A model generated the notes under the pieces. It searched no databases and was not told where the DNA came from. It saw nothing but the letters and a program-made list of their open reading frames with translations. The translations under genes were made by a program, and so were the position numbers. This document shows positions 1-5,969 of a DNA stretch of 6,923 nt, in pieces. Source of the DNA: an uncultured delta proteobacterium (lineage in GTDB: Bacteria; Myxococcota_A; Polyangia; Polyangiales; Polyangiaceae). The DNA is taken from positions 1-6,923 of the forward strand of contig CAIOHM010000191.1 in assembly GCA_903858055.1 (NCBI GenBank), read 5' to 3'. Within the stretch, counting starts at the first letter, position 1, and each line of letters opens with the position of its first letter.

Positions 1-659
1 CCGTCTTCCGCGATCGTGTCGAACTGGGGCTTGCTCTCCGGGTAACGCGCCTGGTCCGTGTCCGACCAGCCGAGCGACTCGTAGGAGACGCCCACGACAC
101 CGTTCATCCACGCGAGCGTGTCGAAGTCGTACGAGCGAGCGTTGAGGTTGCGCGACCAATCGACGCGGAAGTACTCGCGCTCGTACCAGGGACGGTCGAT
201 GCCGTTCTCGCTGATGACGTTCGTCTCTTCACCCGTCGCCGGGTTGTAGTCGCGGCGCACGTCGAAGTGCGACTGGATGCGGTACGCGTACGCGACGATA
301 CCGTCGTTGTCCTTGCCGCCGTTGTTGCCCTTCGCGTCGCTACCGGGGATGCGCTCCATCGACGAGCGGCCGATGAGCATGTCTTCTTCGATCGACCACT
401 TGATGCGCGAGACCGTGTTGATCGAGTTGGTGAAGACGAGGTCTTGGCTCACGCCGTAACCCGCGTCGATCACCATCGCGCGCGAGTAGAACTCGGGGTC
501 GTCGTTGGGGTTCTTCAAGTCGCCGACGAACCAGGACTTCTTCAGGGCCTGCGGCTGGACCCGATTGATCGGGTCACGCTCTTGGGCGCAGCCCACGGTC
601 GCCCCTGCGACCGCGAGGCCGAGGGCGACGAGCGCCATTTGTCGCTGTAGTGAACGCAT
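1..659 (-). CDS. Putative outer-membrane lipoprotein, N-terminal part (C-terminus beyond window edge)
   Basis: Reading down from the ATG at 659-657 gives 219 open codons without a stop, so only the N-terminus is present. Residues 1-24 look like a lipoprotein signal peptide: MRSLQRQ, a hydrophobic stretch (about 8-22) and the lipobox-like TVGC with Cys24 as the lipidation site; the -3 position is T, not the usual L. The start is backed by AGGAGA seven bases upstream. The mature part is hydrophilic and rich in Tyr, Trp, Asp and Asn, with a Gly/Asn/Lys/Asp segment near residues 110-120 and the motif YFRVDWSRNL around 165-175. No catalytic motif is visible in this part. From memory, RVDW-type motifs occur in the N-terminal portion of large bacterial zinc-metalloprotease-like lipoproteins (DUF5117-like), but this is a weak association; the missing C-terminus would have to show HExxH. 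It lies downstream of hisD in the same direction, with 210 bp between, so it probably has its own promoter. Confidence 0.75.
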   Translation of the reverse strand, partial: MRSLQRQMALVALGLAVAGATVGCAQERDPINRVQPQALKKSWFVGDLKNPNDDPEFYSRAMVIDAGYGVSQDLVFTNSINTVSRIKWSIEEDMLIGRSSMERIPGSDAKGNNGGKDNDGIVAYAYRIQSHFDVRRDYNPATGEETNVISENGIDRPWYEREYFRVDWSRNLNARSYDFDTLAWMNGVVGVSYESLGWSDTDQARYPESKPQFDTIAED

Positions 660-666
660 TCCTTGC

Positions 667-672
667 TCTCCT
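667..672 (-). promoter_or_regulatory. Ribosome binding site of the lipoprotein gene
   Basis: On the minus strand this reads AGGAGA, seven bases before the ATG at 659. It supports that start over the internal ATG at codon 8, which would delete the positively charged n-region of the signal peptide. Confidence 0.6.
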
Positions 673-675
673 CGA

Positions 676-801
676 GACCGGGAAAAACCGGCCTGAAACC
701 AAAACTCGAAGTGAAGACCGAAGCGGGGTGACCGAAGCAAGACGGCCACCTCGACCGCTCTCCGGAAAAACAGACGCGGCATAGTGCGAAGACCGTCGGT
801 C
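676..801. repeat. Cluster of GACCG motifs, including a 9-bp tandem direct repeat
   Basis: GACCG occurs at 676-680, 716-720, 730-734, 753-757 and 791-795, and its complement CGGTC at 797-801. Two copies form the identical 9-mer GACCGAAGC (716-724 and 730-738), with starts 14 bp apart, and two form the palindrome at 790-802. All lie in the leader and promoter region of the lipoprotein gene. Iterated binding sites for a transcription factor are one explanation; chance in GC-rich DNA is the other. Confidence 0.4.
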
Positions 802-806
802 TCCAA
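778..806 (-). promoter_or_regulatory. Possible promoter of the lipoprotein gene with a palindrome in its spacer
   Basis: On the minus strand TTGGAG (806-801) and TATGCC (783-778) are separated by 17 bases, a sigma70-like spacing, but each matches the consensus at only three of six positions. The spacer carries the 13-base palindrome AGACCG-T-CGGTCT (790-802), which also touches the -35 hexamer; that position would suit an operator. The resulting leader would be about 110 bases long. This is pattern matching only. Confidence 0.25.
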
Positions 807-830
807 GGACGACGTTCGCGCAAAGTGCGT

Positions 831-850
831 TCTTCGCTCGCAGGCGAAGA
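831..850 (-). terminator. Hairpin just downstream of hisD, possible weak terminator
   Basis: TCTTCGC (831-837) and GCGAAGA (844-850) form a perfect 7-bp stem around a 6-base loop. It begins 20 bases after the hisD stop codon in the direction of hisD transcription. Only a TTT follows within the next ten or so bases on the minus strand, so it is not a classical intrinsic terminator; it could instead protect the 3' end of the mRNA. Confidence 0.3.
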
Positions 851-869
851 GTTGCAGCGGGCGTAGAAG

Positions 870-2153
870 CTAGGAAACGACGCGGACTTCGACGGCGCGC
901 GCATGAGCCTCGAGCCCCTCGAGACGCGCGAACGCCGTAATATCGCTCGCCTGCGCACGAAGACTCGGCGCGTCATAAGCGACGAGAGACGTGCGCGTGA
1001 TGAAGTCGTACACGCCGAGCGGCGAGCCGAAGCGCACCGCACCTCCCGTGGGTAGCACGTGCGAGGGGCCGGCCAGGTAGTCGCCCGCGGCCTCCGGGGT
1101 CGCGTGACCGATGAAGATGGCGCCCGCGCGGAGGACGCGCTCGGCCATGTGCTCCGCGCGCGCCGTCTGGATGGAGAGGTGCTCGGCCGCGAGCCGGTTC
1201 GCGACCTCGACGAGCTCGTCGGCGCCGGAGACCACGAGCGCACACCCCTGCCCCTTGACCGAGGCCTCGGCGATCGCGCGACGCGGAAGCGTGAGGAGCT
1301 GCGCCTCGACCTCGCGGCGTACGGCCTCGGCGATCGCCACCGAGGTGCATGCAAGGAGTGGGTAGGCCGCTTCGTCGTGCTCGGCCTGCGAGAGCAGATC
1401 GGCCGCGACCACACGCGGGTCGGCGCTCTCGTCCGCGAGCACGAGGATCTCGCTGGGGCCCGCGATGCTGTCGATCGACACCGCACCGAAGACGAGGCGC
1501 TTCGCCGTCGCGACGTAGATGTTCCCAGGCCCGACGATCTTGTCGACACGCGGGATGCTCTCGGTGCCGTACGCGACCGCGGCGATGGCTTGCGCACCTC
1601 CCGCGTCGACGACCGAGGTGACCCCGGCCAGGTGTGCGGCCGCGAGGAGGAGATCGTCGTCCGCGTTGCCGCCGAGCGGGGTCACGAGGAGGATCTCTCT
1701 CACACCGGCGATGCGCGCGGGGATCGCCGCCATGAGGACGCTCGAGGGGTAGCGAGCCTTGCCCCCCGGCGCGTAGATGGCCGCGCGATCGACGGGCTGC
1801 GTGCGCGTACCGAGCGTGATGGCCCCCTCCGTGTAGCGGAAGCCCGCGTCGCGCTGGTGCTCGTGAAAGCGCGCGATGCGCTCGGCGGCGCGCTCGAGGA
1901 CGCCGCGGGTGCCGGGCTCGAGGCGTGCGAGGGCTTCGGCCCCGCCGTACGACGTGCGGTGGAGCACCGCGGGGCTCCGCTTCTCGAAGCGCTCGACGTA
2001 ACGGCGCACCGCCGCGTCGCCCTCGCGCCGCACATCGTTCAAGATCGCGCGTACGGGCCCCTCGACCTTCTCGAAGTCGAGCTCACCGCGCGTGGCGAGG
2101 CGCTCGAGGGTGGCCGCGAAAGAGGGGTGGTCGTGCGCGACGATCGGGAACAT
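870..2153 (-). CDS. hisD: Histidinol dehydrogenase
   Basis: HisD catalyses the last two steps of histidine synthesis in the cytoplasm: NAD-dependent oxidation of L-histidinol to histidinal and then to histidine, with a catalytic zinc ion, as a homodimer. The 427-residue length is normal for the family. The signature VGPGNIYVATAKR lies at residues 207-219. The zinc ligands known from E. coli HisD have clear counterparts: Gln256 and His259 in SQAEHD, Asp358 in GDYLAGPSHVLPT, and His417 in LEAH near the C-terminus. The catalytic Glu-His pair is Glu324-His325 in AAEHLS. No key residue is missing, so the enzyme should be active. The ATG at 2153 gives the expected N-terminus, although the ribosome binding site is poor (GAGAG six bases upstream). 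No other his gene is visible: upstream is a divergent SUKH gene, and downstream, 210 bp away, is an unrelated lipoprotein gene. It is therefore the first gene of its transcription unit and is probably transcribed alone. Confidence 0.97.
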   Translation of the reverse strand: MFPIVAHDHPSFAATLERLATRGELDFEKVEGPVRAILNDVRREGDAAVRRYVERFEKRSPAVLHRTSYGGAEALARLEPGTRGVLERAAERIARFHEHQRDAGFRYTEGAITLGTRTQPVDRAAIYAPGGKARYPSSVLMAAIPARIAGVREILLVTPLGGNADDDLLLAAAHLAGVTSVVDAGGAQAIAAVAYGTESIPRVDKIVGPGNIYVATAKRLVFGAVSIDSIAGPSEILVLADESADPRVVAADLLSQAEHDEAAYPLLACTSVAIAEAVRREVEAQLLTLPRRAIAEASVKGQGCALVVSGADELVEVANRLAAEHLSIQTARAEHMAERVLRAGAIFIGHATPEAAGDYLAGPSHVLPTGGAVRFGSPLGVYDFITRTSLVAYDAPSLRAQASDITAFARLEGLEAHARAVEVRVVS

Positions 2154-2184
2154 GCGTCTCTCGTAGCGCAGCGCGTTGCAGGCG

Positions 2185-2197
2185 AAAACGTCGTTTT
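2185..2197. promoter_or_regulatory. 13-bp perfect palindrome upstream of hisD
   Basis: AAAACG-T-CGTTTT is a perfect inverted repeat with a one-base centre, lying 31 bases before the hisD ATG. It is an A/T-rich patch in otherwise GC-rich DNA. It could be an operator or part of a leader hairpin for hisD. It shares the central CGTCG and the 6-1-6 layout with the palindrome at 790-802. The function is unknown. Confidence 0.35.
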
Positions 2198-2230
2198 TCC
2201 CGAGCCGGCGGCACCGGCGTTCGTCTCGGC

Positions 2231-2259
2231 TTCCAAGGCCCCCGCGCCTCCGCTAGCTT
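2231..2259 (+). promoter_or_regulatory. Possible promoter of the SUKH gene
   Basis: TTCCAA (2231-2236) and TAGCTT (2254-2259) are 17 bases apart, with each hexamer matching the sigma70 consensus at three of six positions. It lies in the 166-bp divergent region between hisD and the SUKH gene and would give a leader of about 55 bases. No promoter in this region stands out for hisD. Low confidence. Confidence 0.2.
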
Positions 2260-2310
2260 TCGCGTGTTTTCGGTCACGGCCCGTTCTTCGAGCCGCGGCC
2301 CCGTTGTGCG

Positions 2311-2315
2311 GGAGG
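2311..2315 (+). promoter_or_regulatory. Strong ribosome binding site fixing the GTG start of the SUKH gene
   Basis: GGAGG within GGGAGGA lies four bases before the GTG at 2320. The spacing is slightly short, but the match to the 16S rRNA tail is the best in the window and decides the GTG start. Confidence 0.65.
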
Positions 2316-2319
2316 ACCT

Positions 2320-2892
2320 GTGGACGCGGATCTCGTCGAGGCAGTGACGGCGCTCGAGGAAGGGTTTCGGGAGGCCGGCCAGCGCATGGTCCGCGGCAAC
2401 GGTGACCCGATCGTGATCGAGGAGCTCAAGAAGCGGCACGCGCTAAGCCCGCGCTTCCGCGCGTTCCTCGCCGGGTGCGACCCGCATGACATCGAGGCGG
2501 CGATGCCGATTGAGCGCATCCGCTTTCTGCCCGTTGCCGAGCTCGCGGAGGCCAACCGCGCCGAGCGCGGCGGCGACTGGAAGCCCACCTGGTTCGTCTT
2601 CGCGGAGAGCGCGCTCCTCGGCGACCCGTACTTTCTCGACCTCGGAGCGCGCGACACCGAGGGAGACTGCGCCGTGCGGACGGCCATGGCCGGTCAAGAC
2701 CGTTGGCAGCCGGTGCTCGCGGCCAGCAGCTTCGCGCAGTTCCTCCGCATCGTGGGCGCAGGCTTGAAGCTCGCGAAGGGCTTCGGGAGCCGCCTCGCCG
2801 ACGTGGACGACGAGGACACGTTCCGCGAGGCCATGGTCGCGCGCATCCGTGCGATCGACGGCAACGCCCTCAAGGCCGGCCACTGGACCTGA
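2320..2892 (+). CDS. SUKH-superfamily (SMI1/KNR4-like) protein
   Basis: This is a 190-residue soluble protein without signal peptide or membrane segment, starting at GTG behind a strong ribosome binding site. The region at about residues 33-145 follows the SMI1/KNR4 pattern: an early LSPRFRAFLAGCD, a WKPTWFVFAES strand, the hallmark GDPYFLDL (101-108), a Trp-containing strand (DRWQPVLA, 127-134), and a closing SSFAQFLRIV helix (136-145). A charged helical tail of about 45 residues follows. In bacteria the superfamily is best known for immunity proteins that bind and neutralise polymorphic or contact-dependent toxins, and many members are orphan copies of unknown role. No toxin gene is visible here; neighbours are the divergent hisD and, 54 bp downstream, the membrane protease gene. 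The family assignment rests on motif recognition and is fairly likely. An immunity function is only inferred, and a regulatory or scaffolding role is equally possible. Confidence 0.7.
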   Translation: MDADLVEAVTALEEGFREAGQRMVRGNGDPIVIEELKKRHALSPRFRAFLAGCDPHDIEAAMPIERIRFLPVAELAEANRAERGGDWKPTWFVFAESALLGDPYFLDLGARDTEGDCAVRTAMAGQDRWQPVLAASSFAQFLRIVGAGLKLAKGFGSRLADVDDEDTFREAMVARIRAIDGNALKAGHWT

Positions 2893-2894
2893 GC

Positions 2895-2922
2895 GCGCGC
2901 AGGTCGGGTCGCGCCTTTTTTT
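2895..2922 (+). terminator. Possible weak intrinsic terminator after the SUKH gene
   Basis: GCGCG (2895-2899) can pair with CGCGC (2910-2914) around a 10-base loop, followed by C and an uninterrupted run of seven T (2916-2922). The all-G/C stem is only 5 bp, so termination may be partial. If it works, it separates the SUKH gene from the protease gene that starts 24 bases later. Confidence 0.4.
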
Positions 2923-2946
2923 CGACGGCCTGCTAGGGCGCTCGAC

Positions 2947-4653
2947 GTGGACCTCGTTTACTTCCTCGCGTTCGCGGGGCTGCTCACGTTCGCGCACGAG
3001 CTCGGTCACTTCTTGGTGGCCAAGGCTCTCGGCGTGGCGGTGGCCGAGGTGTGCATTGGCTTCGGCCCGAAGCTCGTTCGTGTGCGGATCGGCGAGACCG
3101 AATACGCCCTCGCCCTCGTGCCCGCGGGCGGCTTCGTGACCTTCGTCGAGGCCGCGAGCGACGGACCGCTCCCGCCCCGGCTCGAGAAGCGCGCGTTCGA
3201 TCGCCAGCCCGTCTGGACGCGCGCGCTCGTGGTGCTCGCAGGCCCCGCGATGAACCTCGCGATCCCGGTGCTGCTCTTCGCGGTCTTCTTCATGCGAGAA
3301 GATCGTTTTCACCCCGCCGAGGTCGGTCGTGCGCCCTCGACCGGCCGCGCGCACGGGCTCTTGCGCCCCGGCGACAAGATCCGCCGCGTGAACGGCTCAG
3401 AGGTCGCGCACTTCGCGGACGTGCAAGCGATCGTCGCCAAGCACCCCGAAGAGATCGTGCGCGTGAGCGTCGATCGCGAGGGAAAAGAGCTCGACATCGA
3501 CGTGCGCGCCGCGAGCGTCCGCACGAGCAACGATCCCCTCGACGAGCCGGTTGGGCGCCTGGGAATCTCGCCGCGGCCGCTCGCTTCCGTCATCGGCGTC
3601 GCGAGGCTCGACTCGCCGGCCGCGCGCGCGGGGCTTCGCTCGTTCGATCGCATCGTGAGCGTGGGCGGCGTGCGCGTGGATCGCTTCGACGAGCTGGTTG
3701 CGCGCCTCTCGCAGAACCGCGGCGAGTCCGTGTCGATCGGCTACTTGCGCGGCCAAGCGCCACAGCCCGGCCCCGAGGACGTCGCCGTCGTCGCGAGCCT
3801 CGAGGCGGGTCTCGCGCAGCTCACGCCCCAGGCACGGAGGGCCGACAGCGCGGCACCCGACAACGCCGACGAGCGTGCGCGCGACGTGCTCGAGCGCGCG
3901 GGCATTGGCGCCGTCGATCGCTTCGTCGCCGCGGTCGTGGAGGGCTCGAGCGAATGGCAAGCGGGCTTGCGCGCAGGCGACTTCGTGGAGCGCGTCGACG
4001 GTGTGGACGTGGCCGACGCGGAGGCGATCGAAGACGCGATCGCGAAGGCTCCCGAGCGCGAGCACACGATTCAGTTCGTGCACCTGGGCCAGCCGCGCGA
4101 GGGAAAGTTCTCGCTCCGCGAGGAGCGCTGGACCGAGGAAGGCGGCCGCGTGATGCAGCGCTACGTGCCGCGCATGACGCTTTGGCGCCCCGCCGCGATG
4201 CCGCGTTGGGTGAAGAACGAGGCACGCCTCGCACACGGGCTTCGTCGCGGCTTTCGCGAGACGCTCCACGTGAGCGGCCTCCTCATGCGAGGTCTCCGCG
4301 GGCTCGTGCGCGGGGAGCTGCCGCTCGAGAGCATTGGCGGGCCGGTCTTGCTCTACGAGATTGCCGGCGAGGCCGGCGCGCGCGGGCTTGCGTTCTTCTG
4401 TTGGGCGCTCGCCGTGCTCTCGATCAACCTCGGGCTCTTGAACCTGCTCCCGGTGCCGATCCTCGACGGCGGTCAGCTCGTCTTCCTCGTCATCGAAGCG
4501 CTCCGGCGCAAGCCCGTTGCGACCGTCGTACGCGACGTGGCCGCGGTCGTCGGTGTCGTGCTCCTCGCGGCGCTCACGGTGATCTCGGTGCGCAACGACA
4601 TCACGCGCCGCTGGGACGACGTGGTACGCGAGACCCGCGAGATTCGTCGATGA
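2947..4653 (+). CDS. rseP: Site-2 (M50) intramembrane zinc metalloprotease, RseP type with three PDZ domains
   Basis: This inner-membrane protease should cut transmembrane segments of substrates such as anti-sigma factors (RseP/RasP role) or remnant signal peptides. The zinc-binding HELGH motif is at residues 17-21 in the first membrane segment. A second hydrophobic segment covers about 91-116 (VLAGPAMNLAIPVLLFAVFF). The C-terminal membrane part contains the third zinc-ligand motif LLPVPILDGGQ (500-510, Asp507), and a last hydrophobic segment covers about 528-548. Between them lie three PDZ-like modules: about 122-190 (GLLRPGDKIRRVNG), about 212-270 (AGLRSFDRIVSVGG) and about 318-395 (AGLRAGDFVERVDG). 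At 568 residues it is clearly longer than the two-PDZ E. coli RseP (about 450). The GTG at 2947 puts HELGH at the usual distance from the N-terminus; an AGGG lies eight bases before it. Its stop overlaps the rsmB start (ATGA). Family identity is certain; orthology to rseP and the substrates are inferred. Confidence 0.93.
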   Translation: MDLVYFLAFAGLLTFAHELGHFLVAKALGVAVAEVCIGFGPKLVRVRIGETEYALALVPAGGFVTFVEAASDGPLPPRLEKRAFDRQPVWTRALVVLAGPAMNLAIPVLLFAVFFMREDRFHPAEVGRAPSTGRAHGLLRPGDKIRRVNGSEVAHFADVQAIVAKHPEEIVRVSVDREGKELDIDVRAASVRTSNDPLDEPVGRLGISPRPLASVIGVARLDSPAARAGLRSFDRIVSVGGVRVDRFDELVARLSQNRGESVSIGYLRGQAPQPGPEDVAVVASLEAGLAQLTPQARRADSAAPDNADERARDVLERAGIGAVDRFVAAVVEGSSEWQAGLRAGDFVERVDGVDVADAEAIEDAIAKAPEREHTIQFVHLGQPREGKFSLREERWTEEGGRVMQRYVPRMTLWRPAAMPRWVKNEARLAHGLRRGFRETLHVSGLLMRGLRGLVRGELPLESIGGPVLLYEIAGEAGARGLAFFCWALAVLSINLGLLNLLPVPILDGGQLVFLVIEALRRKPVATVVRDVAAVVGVVLLAALTVISVRNDITRRWDDVVRETREIRR

Positions 4654-5954
4654 ACGCTCCCAAGACCGCTCCCGGTGCCCGCACCCTCGCCGTCGACGTG
4701 CTCCGTCGCGTCGAGCGCGATCAGGCGTTTCTCGCGGCCGCGCTGCACGCCGAGCTCGCCAGCTGGCCCACGCTCGACCCGCGCGAAGCGAGCCTCGCGA
4801 CGACGCTCGCCTTCGGAACGCTCCGCGTGCGCGGTTGGCTCGATGCCCGCTTGAACCGCTACGCGAAGAAGGGCGTCGACGGCTTTCCGCCCAAGGTGCG
4901 AGGCCACCTTCGCGTTGCCGCGTACCAGCTTGCCTTTCTCTCGCGCGTGCCCGCCTCCGCCGCGGTGAACGAAGCGGTGCGCGCCGCGAAACGCGAAGGC
5001 GGCGAGCCGATCGCTCGGGCGGTCAACGCGATTCTGCGCCGCGTGGCCACCGACCTCGCTGCGACGCCGAGCTCCTTCGCCGACGCGGTTTGGGAGAGCC
5101 TCCCGGAGGGCTTTCGCACGCGTCTTCCGCGGTCGATCTGCGACGCGCTCGGGGACGACGAAGAGACTCCCTTCACGGGCCTCCGTGTGCGAGCGGGCCT
5201 CGATCGCGTCCGCGTGATCGACGAGCTTCGCGAGGAGCGCCCGCAGGCCACGGTCAAGGTCGGCGAGGCATCTCCCCTCGCGGTGCTCGTGCGTCGTGCG
5301 GGGCTCGTCGAGCAGCTCGCGTGCGTGCGCGACGGCCGGGCGATCGTTCAAGAGGAGGGCTCGCAGCTCGTGGGCCTCGCCCTCGGAACCAAGCCAGGCG
5401 ATCGGGTGCTCGACGCGTGCGCCGGCCGCGGCCACAAGACGACGCTGCTCGCGGAGGCCGCAGGCCCCAATGGCGTCGTCGACGCCGCGGATCTCCATGC
5501 GAAGAAGCTCGAGGTCGCGCGACGCGAGGCGGAGCAGCTGGGGTTCGACCTCGGGGAGCTCGCCGCGGTCGATTGGTCCGTCGGCGCGGGTTCGTTCACG
5601 GAGTCCCGCTACGATCGCGTGCTCGTGGACGCTCCCTGCAGCGGCAGCGGCACCGTTCTTCGTCGCCCCGAAATTGGCCTTCGCTTCAGCGAGGCGAAGC
5701 TTCAAGAGCTCGTGACTCTCCAGCGTGCGATCGCGCGGCGCTGCGCGAGCCTCGTGCGGCCTGGCGGCACGTTGGTCGTTGCAACCTGCAGCTTGTTTCC
5801 CGAGGAGGGGCCCGAGCTCGCTGCCTATCTCCGGGAAACCCTCGACTTCGAGCCGGCCGAGCTGGCGATGCTCGGAGTCCACTGCGCAACGCTTTCGCCC
5901 ACGGCCCAGGGAACGGAGGGCTATTCGCTCTCCGCCTTCCGCCGGCCGGCCTGA
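4650..5954 (+). CDS. rsmB: 16S rRNA m5C967 methyltransferase (RsmB/Sun family)
   Basis: This cytoplasmic enzyme transfers a methyl group from S-adenosylmethionine to C5 of a cytosine in 16S rRNA (C967 in E. coli). The ATG at 4650 overlaps the protease stop as ATGA, giving 434 residues, the normal size. Residues 1 to about 140 form the NusB-like RNA-binding domain (RTLAVDVLRRVERDQAF, VNEAVRAAKREGGEPIARAVNAILRR). The Rossmann methyltransferase domain follows: SAM motif I DRVLDACAGRGHKTT (251-265), acidic motif II (DAADLHAKKLEVARREA, 278-294), motif IV VDAPCSGSGTVLRRP (326-340) with Cys330, and motif VI VVATCSLFPEE (376-386) with Cys380. By family knowledge Cys380 is the nucleophile and Cys330 assists release. 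Motif I reads CAGRGHKT where CAAPGGKT is usual. The frame stays open back to 3051, but the upstream part is an Arg-rich out-of-frame shadow of the protease. Translation is probably coupled to the protease gene. Confidence 0.95.
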   Translation: MNAPKTAPGARTLAVDVLRRVERDQAFLAAALHAELASWPTLDPREASLATTLAFGTLRVRGWLDARLNRYAKKGVDGFPPKVRGHLRVAAYQLAFLSRVPASAAVNEAVRAAKREGGEPIARAVNAILRRVATDLAATPSSFADAVWESLPEGFRTRLPRSICDALGDDEETPFTGLRVRAGLDRVRVIDELREERPQATVKVGEASPLAVLVRRAGLVEQLACVRDGRAIVQEEGSQLVGLALGTKPGDRVLDACAGRGHKTTLLAEAAGPNGVVDAADLHAKKLEVARREAEQLGFDLGELAAVDWSVGAGSFTESRYDRVLVDAPCSGSGTVLRRPEIGLRFSEAKLQELVTLQRAIARRCASLVRPGGTLVVATCSLFPEEGPELAAYLRETLDFEPAELAMLGVHCATLSPTAQGTEGYSLSAFRRPA

Positions 5955-5969
5955 GAGCCGATTCCGTAA

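Noticed and set aside
667..689. Small hairpin CCGG-GAAAAA-CCGG near the lipoprotein ribosome binding site
   Set aside because: The stem has only four pairs and CCGG is self-complementary and common here, so there is no sound reason to call it a regulatory structure.
1059..2405. 448-codon plus-strand open frame opposite hisD running into the SUKH gene
   Set aside because: Its composition is rich in Arg, Asp and Gly, there is no motif, and it is antisense to hisD with every catalytic residue intact on the other strand.
2443..3354. 303-codon minus-strand open frame across the SUKH-protease junction
   Set aside because: It is antisense to two supported genes, is dominated by Arg/Glu/His, and spans the intergenic region only because stops are rare in GC-rich DNA.
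3051..4649. N-terminal extension of the rsmB reading frame, making a 967-residue open frame
   Set aside because: The extension is extremely Arg-rich, lies wholly out of frame within the protease gene whose protein is clearly real, and RsmB is full length from the ATG at 4650.
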